60,771 nt of DNA from Domibacillus tundrae. GTDB lineage: Bacteria; Bacillota; Bacilli; Bacillales; Domibacillaceae. Shown here one piece after another: positions 25,633 through 33,836 of this stretch; positions within the stretch are counted from its first letter, which is position 1, and every line of letters starts with the position of its first letter. The stretch covers positions 1 to 60,771 of the forward strand of contig NZ_LAJA01000022.1 in the NCBI RefSeq assembly GCF_000970675.1, written 5' to 3'. Below the pieces are notes generated by a model. It was not told the DNA's origin. It did not search any database and worked only from the letters and a program-made list of their open reading frames with translations. The position numbers were made by a program, and so were the translations under genes.

Positions 25633-27312
25633 TTATTTAGTATCCGGTGCAATAGGAATGCCGGGACGGGAAGAATCACTGCCGCCAAACAGTTCTCCAG
25701 TATCCGGATTGATTAAAACAGCCTGCACGTTGCCAATTGAGAGAGCAATGGAGTCAAATTGAAAATTCATTTTCTCAAGTCTCTGTTTAGCTGATTCCGG
25801 AATGCCAGCTTCCGGCCAAATGAGCGGCCCGGTGCCATTATAAATCCGAGGCTCTTCGATAGCGTCTTTAACATCCATTCCATAATCTAAAATATGAATC
25901 ATTGTTTGCAAAACAGAGGTGGGAATGGTCGGTCCGCCTGGTGATCCGAGTGTTAAAACAGGTGCACCGTCTTTAAAAACAATGGTCGGTGTTTTCATGC
26001 TCACAGGGTATTTACCTGATTCAACTGAATTAATCCCGGCCGGATCCGGGTCAAAATCGGTCATATCATTGTTTAATAAAAACCCGTAGCCTGGCACCAT
26101 AATACCAGAGCCGAAAAAGTGCTCTAACGAAGACGTGCAGGCAGCGATATTGCCTTCTTCGTCAACCGCAATAAAGTGGGTCGTATCCGGACCTGGATCG
26201 GTCGTGCCCGCATTTTTATGATGAGGCTGTTTGTCATCATATTCCCACGGGTTGCCTTCTGTAATGTCAGCATTTCTAAATTCAAAATTAATGAGTTTTA
26301 CTCTGTCATCTAAATATTGTTTCGTTAAAAGCCCATTTAATGGGATGTCATAAAATGCGGGATCACCCATAAAAGCAAGTTTATCGGCCGTCATAATCCG
26401 CATCACTTCTGCAAAAAGATAATATTTTTCCCATGAATGAATGTCATATTGAGCAATATCCACTTTTTCAAGCAGCTTCAGCATATAAAGAAGAGCAAAG
26501 CCGCCGCCATTTGGAGGTGCAGGAACAGCCACTGTATAATCTTTATAAGTTCCGTTAATTGCTTCTGATACGGTTGCTTCATATGAAAGCAAATCTTCTT
26601 TTTCCATAAATCCATCAAATGATTGAACGATTTCGACTATTTTATCAGCAATTTCTCCACGATAAAATACGTCCGCTCCTTTTTCCTGCAAAAGTTTAAG
26701 TGTTTTTGTCAGCTCTTTATTAACGACAACTTCTCCTTCTGTAAGAGGAACACTATCCGGAAAAAAGAATGTTTTTGCTTCCTTGCCCAGCCGGTCGCTA
26801 AACCGCTCTAAGCCTGTATTCCATGTTAAATTCACACGCACGCCTTTTTCAGAAAGCTGTACAGCAGGCTCCATTACATCAGACCAAGACATCGTGCCAA
26901 ACTCAGCCAATGCTTTTTCTACTCCTTTTAAAATCCCAGGTACCGCAACAGCTGTACCCGGGGTTGAGCGCTCCAAAAAAGGAATGACATCTTGATGCTC
27001 ATCGACAAAAACATTTTTATGGGCTTTTTTCGGTGCTTTCGAATGCCCATTTACGACGAATGTTTTCTTTTTCTTTACGTCATAGTACATAATAAAACCA
27101 CTGGCTGCGAGCCCGGTATTGAAAGGCTCTGCTACAGCAAGCGCAAATTGCATGGCCGCAAGTGCGTCCATCGCATTTCCGCCTTTTGATAAAACATCAG
27201 CGCCAATGGCTGACGATTCTTCTGTCGCACTTGCGGTCATGCCCTTTTTTCCACGGGCACGCTGTTCGTGTAAATCGTTTTTCTGGTTTTTCCAAATATG
27301 ATCCATTGTCAT
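25633..27312 (-). CDS. Gamma-glutamyltransferase-like protein (YwrD type)
   Basis: A 559-residue member of the Ntn-hydrolase gamma-glutamyltransferase family. The catalytic threonine starts the small subunit in DTTHFIAVDEEGNIAACTSS; LGSPGGPTIP and GFLLNNDM are also conserved. There is no signal peptide, unlike secreted Ggt, so it is likely cytoplasmic, as YwrD. Substrate is probably a gamma-glutamyl amine or peptide. Start ATG 27312 directly follows the stop of the M20 gene, with its GGAGG inside that gene's end, so the two are translationally linked. Confidence 0.88.
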   Translation of the reverse strand: MTMDHIWKNQKNDLHEQRARGKKGMTASATEESSAIGADVLSKGGNAMDALAAMQFALAVAEPFNTGLAASGFIMYYDVKKKKTFVVNGHSKAPKKAHKNVFVDEHQDVIPFLERSTPGTAVAVPGILKGVEKALAEFGTMSWSDVMEPAVQLSEKGVRVNLTWNTGLERFSDRLGKEAKTFFFPDSVPLTEGEVVVNKELTKTLKLLQEKGADVFYRGEIADKIVEIVQSFDGFMEKEDLLSYEATVSEAINGTYKDYTVAVPAPPNGGGFALLYMLKLLEKVDIAQYDIHSWEKYYLFAEVMRIMTADKLAFMGDPAFYDIPLNGLLTKQYLDDRVKLINFEFRNADITEGNPWEYDDKQPHHKNAGTTDPGPDTTHFIAVDEEGNIAACTSSLEHFFGSGIMVPGYGFLLNNDMTDFDPDPAGINSVESGKYPVSMKTPTIVFKDGAPVLTLGSPGGPTIPTSVLQTMIHILDYGMDVKDAIEEPRIYNGTGPLIWPEAGIPESAKQRLEKMNFQFDSIALSIGNVQAVLINPDTGELFGGSDSSRPGIPIAPDTK

Positions 27313-28467
27313 CTAGTTGTCCTCCGTTTTAAGCTGAGATAGCCTTTCAATTGTTTTTGCGAGTAAAGCGGTCCGTTCAATGAGCGAATCAACAACGGTA
27401 TATTCGTTTGTTTCGCTGTGTGAAAATTCTCCAACTGGTCCCATTCCATCAATAGTTGGAATGCCTTCTGCTGCCGTAAATGAGGCATCAGACGCACCAC
27501 CGGTAGATTCTCCATGGATCATTAACCCTGCTTGTTTGCCTATATCTTTTACTTCTTTAAGGAGCTGTTTGGATTCTTCCGTTTCTTCCATTGGCGGGCG
27601 GGCAATTCTTCCTTCCACTTCCGTATCGGTCCCATGAACTGTGTCTTCTTCGGCAATGGCGTATATATCCTTCACCACTTCGTCTGCCTGCTGCTTATTA
27701 TTCACACGGACATCAATAACCGCTTCCGCTTCTGGTGACACGGTATTGGCGGACGTCCCGCCTTTAATTAACCCAACATTAACAGAAAGGCCATTTTCAT
27801 GATCATTTAACTGCTGCAATTTAATAATTTTATGCGCGATTTCTTCAATGGCGCTTCGTCCAATTTCCGGCTCTACACCCGCATGGGCACTTTTGCCGGA
27901 CACCCGCATCGTGAACCGGCCAACCCCTTTGCGGGAGGTGACCACCCCCTCGTTTAGACGCCCGCATTCAACGACTAAGCTGTATTTCTTCCCATCTGCC
28001 GCTTCTTTAATTAATGCTTTAGAAGAAGGAGAACCAATTTCTTCATCGCTGTTAAAAAGAATATGCACATTATGAAAAGCAAATGAATCAATTTCTTTAA
28101 GTGCTTTCATTGCGTAAAGAACTTGAACATGACTTGCTTTTTCATCATTCACACCGGGACCGTAAGCTTTGCCGCTAATGATTTCAAATGGCCGGTTTTC
28201 CGCTTCTCCGTCCGGAAAAACAGTATCTATATGGGCGATAATTAAAATGCTGGGGTGTTTGGCATGTGGGGAAGTGATGCTTAAATGGTTTCCATATTCT
28301 TTTTCGCGGTGAACAGCAACGGACATCCCGATCTCTTCAAATTCCCTTTGTAGAGCCATGCCAATATTATCGACGCCTTGTTTATCGTAAGAGTTACTGT
28401 CTATATTGACCAGCTTCTCCAAAAGTTCAATCATGTTTTCTTTTTCCTGCTTTAAATAGGTAATCAA
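27313..28467 (-). CDS. M20-family metallopeptidase (glutamate carboxypeptidase type)
   Basis: A 384-residue M20 peptidase. Zinc-binding motifs: ILIIAHIDTVFPDG (His/Asp), YGPGVNDEKAS (bridging Asp), SDEEIGSPSS (catalytic Glu and zinc Glu), and GEFSHSETNEYT near the end (last His). The lid domain contains GKSAHAGVEPE. This is closest to carboxypeptidase G2-like enzymes that release C-terminal glutamate. It is co-directional with and abuts the gamma-glutamyltransferase gene, suggesting joint handling of glutamyl compounds. TTG start follows AAGGAGG. Confidence 0.85.
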   Translation of the reverse strand: MITYLKQEKENMIELLEKLVNIDSNSYDKQGVDNIGMALQREFEEIGMSVAVHREKEYGNHLSITSPHAKHPSILIIAHIDTVFPDGEAENRPFEIISGKAYGPGVNDEKASHVQVLYAMKALKEIDSFAFHNVHILFNSDEEIGSPSSKALIKEAADGKKYSLVVECGRLNEGVVTSRKGVGRFTMRVSGKSAHAGVEPEIGRSAIEEIAHKIIKLQQLNDHENGLSVNVGLIKGGTSANTVSPEAEAVIDVRVNNKQQADEVVKDIYAIAEEDTVHGTDTEVEGRIARPPMEETEESKQLLKEVKDIGKQAGLMIHGESTGGASDASFTAAEGIPTIDGMGPVGEFSHSETNEYTVVDSLIERTALLAKTIERLSQLKTEDN

Positions 28468-28586
28468 CGACTATTCCTCCTTGTAATTCTCTTTTAGGTT
28501 TACCCGAAAAAACAAAATACATAAACGTACGTAACAAACATGGTAAAATAGAAGTAGAATTCGTCTCAATTAAAGGAGTTTTTGTT

Positions 28587-29009
28587 TTGTTTATTTCTGA
28601 AACACAAGTAGAAGTCCGCTATGCAGAAACAGATGCGATGCAGGTTGTGTATCACGGCCAGTATGTTGTCTGGTTTGAAATCGGCAGGACTGGGTTGATT
28701 AAAGATTTAGGTTTTCATTACGCGGATATGGAAAAAGCGGGATTTGTTTCGCCGGTAACGGATATTCAGCTGTCCTATAAACGCCCGTTTCGGTATGGGG
28801 AAACGGCAACCATCCGCACATGGATTCAATCACACAGCGGCATTCGTACGACATATGCGTATGAAATTGTTAATGAAAAAGGCGACATATGTGTAATCGG
28901 TTCAAGCGTACATACAGTGGTCAATAAAGAAACATTCCGGCTGGTGAAATTTAAAAAAGAATTTCCGGAATGGCACGCTGTATATGAGAAAGAAAAACAG
29001 GATCAATAA
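28587..29009 (+). CDS. yneP: Acyl-CoA thioesterase, YbgC/4HBT type (YneP)
   Basis: A 140-residue hotdog thioesterase. VRYAETDAMQVVYHGQYVVW is the 4HBT active-site motif with the catalytic Asp; KRPFRYGETATI follows. TTG start at 28587 lies 7 bases after AAAGGAG. Its stop overlaps the ATG of the next gene. In B. subtilis yneP lies between citB and plsY, as here. Confidence 0.88.
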   Translation: MFISETQVEVRYAETDAMQVVYHGQYVVWFEIGRTGLIKDLGFHYADMEKAGFVSPVTDIQLSYKRPFRYGETATIRTWIQSHSGIRTTYAYEIVNEKGDICVIGSSVHTVVNKETFRLVKFKKEFPEWHAVYEKEKQDQ

Positions 29010-29314
29010 TGGCATTTGGACTAAAGCGGGCGGACGTTGAAAAGTGGAAGAAAGAAGTGGCCATGGGCGAGATTTCTTTTTTAACGCATTATTGGCAGGA
29101 CGACCGTTTTCCGCATTGCCGGACGGTCACAAAAGCGGGTTGCCTTGATGTGGAAAAATTAATAAGCTGGGGCCGGCAATATGATTTAAAGCCGGAATGG
29201 ATTGATATGCGCAATCCATCCCGGCCTCATTTTGATTTGCTTGGTGAGAAGCAGCTTTTCATTTTAAAGCATGAAAAGCTTTTTCATCATATTGAGCGAT
29301 TTAATCTTGAGTAG
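29009..29314 (+). CDS. yneQ: YneQ-like protein
   Basis: A 101-residue protein with a conserved-looking, tryptophan-rich sequence (ISFLTHYWQDDRFPHCRTVT, GRQYDLKPEWIDMRN). It starts one base before the end of yneP's stop, so the two are co-translated. It resembles B. subtilis YneQ by position and length. Function unknown. Its last 14 bases overlap the convergent yneR. Confidence 0.75.
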   Translation: MAFGLKRADVEKWKKEVAMGEISFLTHYWQDDRFPHCRTVTKAGCLDVEKLISWGRQYDLKPEWIDMRNPSRPHFDLLGEKQLFILKHEKLFHHIERFNLE

Positions 29315-29612
29315 CCCCTGTTTCTTTTATGTAGTCATAATCAGGTTCTTGCAGCGCAGCATTAAATCCTACCTTTAGGTGGTGGTTGTCAAAATACCAG
29401 ACATCTTTTTCTTCCACGAAGTACGTGATGCCGTCATGCACGGCGGTGACAGCCGGTTCAACCGGCTCGTCTTTTGCCACACCAAGCGAAAAACCTTCAT
29501 GAAGCGGACTTGACCCGCCGTACCGTACGTAAAAGCGGACGGAATCCCCTTTTCCCACTTGCATTTCTTCTTTGAACCATTTTTTTGCTTGGCTGGTGAT
29601 ATCGATTTTCAC
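29301..29612 (-). CDS. yneR: HesB-like protein YneR
   Basis: A 103-residue protein with the HesB/IscA-like fold: VRFYVRYGGSS, then FSLGVAKDEP and a VWYFDNHHLKVGF core. It lacks the three cysteines of true A-type iron-sulfur carriers, so it is of the cysteine-free YneR type. Convergent with yneQ, overlapping its end by 14 bases. Confidence 0.82.
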   Translation of the reverse strand: MKIDITSQAKKWFKEEMQVGKGDSVRFYVRYGGSSPLHEGFSLGVAKDEPVEPAVTAVHDGITYFVEEKDVWYFDNHHLKVGFNAALQEPDYDYIKETGATQD

Positions 29613-29704
29613 ACCGGATCACTCCATTCTTTTTTTCATAGTGTAGCATGGAAACGGGCTTACTCAAAATAGTTCACAACAACGTGAGGAAAGAAGGTCT
29701 TCCC

Positions 29705-30998
29705 ATGGATCAAACAATTGTTGTAAAAGGGAATACCGTACAAGAAGCGATTCATAAAGCACTCAACATGATGAATACTTCTGTAACGGATGTGAACATT
29801 ATGATTCTTGAAAATGGCGGAACCACTTTCTGGGGCTTGCAAAAAAAAGAAGCTGTTGTACAAGTGACAAAAAAAGATGGGCCGGACCTGGCTGTTTTAA
29901 ATAATCAATTATTGACGGCAGAAGAGAAAACGGTAAGTGAGCCGAAACAAGCATTCATGTGAAGCTGAACCGAAAGAATTAGCGGACGGCACAGTAGATT
30001 ATCGAGAGTCCAGTTTTATTCCAACTGTCGGAGAAGGAGTACCCATTGCAAAAATAACACAAGCGGTTCCTGGAACACCTGGCGTCACTGTTAAAGGAGA
30101 ACAACGTCTCCCAAAACCCGTAAAAGGAATCGTCATTCGCGCGGGAAAAGGAGTGCGAATGCTTGGTCAAGAAGAAATTATTTCCTTAATGTCTGGCCGG
30201 CCACATGTCCAGAAACGCGGCAATCGGGTAAAGATAGACTTGTTAAAACAATATGAGCATGATGGAGATGTGAATTTAAAGAGCGGCAATATGTATTTTG
30301 ACGGCGACATTCACATAAAAGGAAATGTCGATGACGCCATGAAAGTCGAGGCTAAAGAAGACGTGGCCATTGACCGCTCCGTTTCAAAAGCAGCTGTTCA
30401 ATCGGGGCATTGTATCGAGGTAAAAGGCAATGTCTTTTCCTCGACTCTGTCATCTGGAAAATCAAACATGATTGTATCCGAATTAACCAATACTTTACAG
30501 GAAATCGTCATCCATTTGGAACATGTCCAAAAGTCACTTCATTTTTTACTTAACGAAGCAAAAATCAGGAAGCTTGAAGTGTCACAGACGTGGGATGTAT
30601 TTCGGCTCATAACCGGCAAAAAAAATGCACCAATGATAAGTGAAATTAAACAATTTATTCAAAAAACAACCCGCTGCCATAATTTGATTGATGAGGAATG
30701 GAGCGGATTATCCATGCATTTGTATAAACTCTTTTTTACACTTCCGCCTTATGTAAAAGGCGGTTCTGTTTATGCTGGCACGTTCATTAAAATAAAAGAA
30801 GCCGGGTCCGAAAGTGGGGTTAAAACAAAGTTTGACATCCAGGCAATCGGGAGAATTGAATTTTTGAAAGTACATCTTGAAGTAAGCGTTCAATTTGGTA
30901 TGAAGCAGCTCACCTTTTATCATGAAGAAGGACCGGTGTGCTTATTTGTTGGAGAAGACGGCCTCATTAAAAAAGCCAGTTTAACGGGTGACCGTTAA
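29705..30998 (+). pseudogene. Jag_N–FapA (DUF342) gene split by frameshift
   Basis: Frame 1 (29705-29962) encodes an 85-residue start with a Jag_N-type domain (VVKGNTVQEAIHKALNMM, ENGGTTFWGLQKKEAVVQV). Frame 2 (29937-30998) encodes the FapA/DUF342 beta-helix, beginning EPKELADGTVDYRESSFIPT and including SGNMYFDGDIHIKGNVDDAM. FapA proteins usually have both parts in one chain, plus about 150 residues between them that are missing here. The GTG at 29937 has no ribosome site. I infer a deletion with frameshift; re-initiation of the second half cannot be excluded. Confidence 0.65.
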
Positions 30999-31015
30999 AC
31001 CGGCTTTTCTATTTG
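30977..31015. terminator. Bidirectional terminator FapA/plsY
   Basis: AAAAAAGCCAGTTTAACGGG pairs with CCGTTAAACCGGCTTTT around TGA. Serves both converging genes and overlaps the end of the first. Confidence 0.8.
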
Positions 31016-31626
31016 TTTTTGCCGGAAGACACTTTTGGTTCCGTCCCATTACGCAAACGGATAATATTAGCACGATGACGGTAAATCACAAAAAAGGATA
31101 ATGCGACAACGACAGCCAAAAAAGGGAAATCCTTTGTATAAATCGTATGAATAACAGCGTAAATAAACGCCGCGACGGCTGCGGAAACAGACGCTACGGA
31201 GACGTACTTTGTAATCAAAAGAACGCTCACAAAAATCGCAGCTAAAAGCAGGAAAAATAAAGGACTGTAGGCAAGTAATACACCTGCAGAAGTGGCGACC
31301 GCTTTTCCTCCTCTAAATCCGGCAAATAATGGAAATATGTGACCGATGACTGCAAAAAGACCTGCTAAAAGCGGGTGGACACCCGTAACGAACCCTTGCC
31401 AATGAAGTAAAATTGGGATTAAAGTAGCGGCGGTTCCTTTTAAAATATCAGCTGCTGTCACGAACGAACCGGCTTTTTTGCCGAGTACACGAAACGAATT
31501 AGTCGCACCTAAATTACCGCTTCCATGCTCGCGGATATCAATGCCGAAAAATGCTTTTCCTGCAATCAGGCCGGATGGAATCGAACCTAAAAGGTACGCG
31601 ATGATTAAAATAAGTGCTGGAATCAA
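31009..31626 (-). CDS. plsY: Acyl-phosphate:glycerol-3-phosphate acyltransferase PlsY
   Basis: A 205-residue integral membrane enzyme that starts phospholipid synthesis by acylating glycerol-3-phosphate. The three PlsY loops are seen: [32 protein letters not shown] and [20 protein letters not shown]. About five membrane helices. Normal length. Position next to parE matches B. subtilis. Confidence 0.95.
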   Translation of the reverse strand: MIPALILIIAYLLGSIPSGLIAGKAFFGIDIREHGSGNLGATNSFRVLGKKAGSFVTAADILKGTAATLIPILLHWQGFVTGVHPLLAGLFAVIGHIFPLFAGFRGGKAVATSAGVLLAYSPLFFLLLAAIFVSVLLITKYVSVASVSAAVAAFIYAVIHTIYTKDFPFLAVVVALSFFVIYRHRANIIRLRNGTEPKVSSGKNK

Positions 31627-31807
31627 TTTCTCATTCTCCCTTTTTGTATTGTATAATCATGTGCATGACGTTCTCATTCATTTTACCACGGGGATAAGAA
31701 TGGCGGGAAAATTATTTCGGTTGATTCTCACGGGAAAGTAACGTACGCTTTAAAACGGAATCGACAAACGTATTGGAGAACACTCGACTTTTATGATATG
31801 ATAGTTA

Positions 31808-31821
31808 GGAACATACGTTTT
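31808..31821 (+). promoter_or_regulatory. Candidate LexA (SOS) box before parE
   Basis: GGAACATACGTTTT matches the Bacillus SOS consensus CGAAC-N4-GTTC at most positions, about 36 bases before the parE start. parEC of B. subtilis is reported in the LexA regulon. A -10-like TATGAT lies just upstream at 31794-31799. Confidence 0.4.
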
Positions 31822-31856
31822 ATGTGCGGGTGTTGGAAAGAGAGGGGACTTAGTTC

Positions 31857-33833
31857 ATGGCGGATGAAACAAAAAAATCAGTGTATAATGATGACTCCAT
31901 CCAGGTTCTCGAAGGGCTTGAAGCTGTTCGAAAACGTCCGGGGATGTATATAGGATCAACAGACGGTCGTGGGCTTCACCATTTAGTGTATGAAATCGTT
32001 GACAACTCGGTTGATGAAGCGCTCGGCGGACACGGAACCGAGATCAATGTCACGATTCATAAGGATAATTCAATTAGTGTTCGTGACTACGGACGGGGCA
32101 TGCCGACCGGAATACATCGAACAGGCAAACCAACAGCAGAAGTAATTATGACGGTTCTTCACGCCGGCGGAAAGTTTGGACAGGGCGGCTATAAAACGAG
32201 CGGTGGCTTGCACGGGGTTGGGGCTTCTGTTGTGAATGCCCTGTCCCAATCGTTAACAGTGACGATTTGGCGCGATGGCTTTCAGTACGAGCAGCATTTT
32301 GAACATGGCGGCAAGCCGGTCACGACGCTTGAGAAAAAAGGAAAAGCAAAATCGACCGGTACGCAAATCTATTTTAAGCCGGATGAAACGATTTTCTCGA
32401 CGACTGTTTTTCAGTTCGATACGCTCAGTGAGCGGCTGAGAGAATCGGCTTTTTTATTAAAAGGGTTAAAAATTACACTTGAAGATAAACGAAAAGACCG
32501 CGAACAAAAAGAAGAATTCTTTTTTGAAAACGGCATAGAAGAATTCGTTAAATATTTAAATGAAGAAAAAGATACGCTTCATCCGGTTGCTTCGTTTGAA
32601 GGCATTCAAAATGAAATTGAAGCGGAATTTGCGTTTCAGTTTAACGATGGTTTTTCCGAAAACATACTATCGTTTGTCAATAACGTCCGCACAAAAGATG
32701 GCGGTACACATGAAGCCGGCGCGCGAGCAGCAATGACGCGCACATTCAATGAATATGCGCGTAAAAGCAGTTTGTTAAAAGAGAAAGATAAAAACTTGGA
32801 AGGAACCGATATTCGGGAAGGATTGACGGCCATTGTCTCTGTTCGTGTGCCAGAAAACCTTTTGCAGTTTGAGGGACAGACAAAAGGAAAACTTGGAACA
32901 GCAGAAGCCCGATCAGCTGTAGATCAAGTCATCTCAGAAAAATTGCTTTATCTTCTGGAGGAAAACCCGGATGTAAGCGCGCTGCTCATAAAAAAAGCGG
33001 TAAAGGCTGCACAGGCTCGTGAAGCGGCCCGTAAAGCACGGGAAGACGCCCGTAACGGCAAAAAGCGCAAAAAAGGAGAATCCATTTTGTCGGGGAAATT
33101 GACACCAGCCCAGTCACGCAACCCGGAACGAAATGAACTGTATCTTGTCGAAGGTGATTCAGCCGGCGGCTCGGCAAAGCAGGGACGTGACCGGAAATTC
33201 CAGGCAATTTTACCGCTTCGCGGAAAAGTGATCAATACAGAAAAAGCCAAGCTTGCCGATATTTTTAAAAATGAAGAAATCAATACAATTATTCATGCGA
33301 TCGGCGCGGGTGTAGGACCGGATTGTGTTGTGGGTGACGCTAATTATGACAAAGTCATTATTATGACTGATGCTGATACGGATGGAGCCCATATTCAAGT
33401 TTTGCTTCTTACCTTTTTCTATCGCTATATGAAGCCGCTTATTGACAGCGGTAAAGTATATATTGCTATGCCGCCGCTTTTCAAAGTATCAAAAGGAACA
33501 GGAAAAAAAGAAGTAGCCGAGTATGTTTGGACAGAGCGTGAGCTGGATGCTTTGCTGAAAAAAATGGGCAAAGGCACGACAATTCAGCGCTATAAAGGAT
33601 TAGGTGAAATGAACGCAGAACAATTATGGGAAACAACGATGGACCCGGAAATGAGAACACTGATCCGTGTCACGATTGACGATGCAGCGCGCGCAGAGCG
33701 GCGGGTAACTGTTCTAATGGGGGATAAAGTTGAACCGCGCAGAAAGTGGATTGAATCGAACGTTGCGTTCGGATTAGAAGAAGAAGCAGTGCTCTTAGAA
33801 AACGAGCAGTTGTCCGGCAGCAGGGAGGAATAA
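31857..33833 (+). CDS. parE: DNA topoisomerase IV subunit B (ParE)
   Basis: A 658-residue ATPase subunit of topoisomerase IV, which separates replicated chromosomes. The GHKL ATP site shows EIVDNSVDEAL, DYGRGMP and GGLHGVGASVVNALS; the TOPRIM domain has VEGDSAGGSAKQGRDR and IMTDADTDGAHI. Length is normal. A GAGAGGGG site precedes the ATG. parC follows after 3 bases. Confidence 0.96.
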   Translation: MADETKKSVYNDDSIQVLEGLEAVRKRPGMYIGSTDGRGLHHLVYEIVDNSVDEALGGHGTEINVTIHKDNSISVRDYGRGMPTGIHRTGKPTAEVIMTVLHAGGKFGQGGYKTSGGLHGVGASVVNALSQSLTVTIWRDGFQYEQHFEHGGKPVTTLEKKGKAKSTGTQIYFKPDETIFSTTVFQFDTLSERLRESAFLLKGLKITLEDKRKDREQKEEFFFENGIEEFVKYLNEEKDTLHPVASFEGIQNEIEAEFAFQFNDGFSENILSFVNNVRTKDGGTHEAGARAAMTRTFNEYARKSSLLKEKDKNLEGTDIREGLTAIVSVRVPENLLQFEGQTKGKLGTAEARSAVDQVISEKLLYLLEENPDVSALLIKKAVKAAQAREAARKAREDARNGKKRKKGESILSGKLTPAQSRNPERNELYLVEGDSAGGSAKQGRDRKFQAILPLRGKVINTEKAKLADIFKNEEINTIIHAIGAGVGPDCVVGDANYDKVIIMTDADTDGAHIQVLLLTFFYRYMKPLIDSGKVYIAMPPLFKVSKGTGKKEVAEYVWTERELDALLKKMGKGTTIQRYKGLGEMNAEQLWETTMDPEMRTLIRVTIDDAARAERRVTVLMGDKVEPRRKWIESNVAFGLEEEAVLLENEQLSGSREE

Positions 33834-33836
33834 GCA

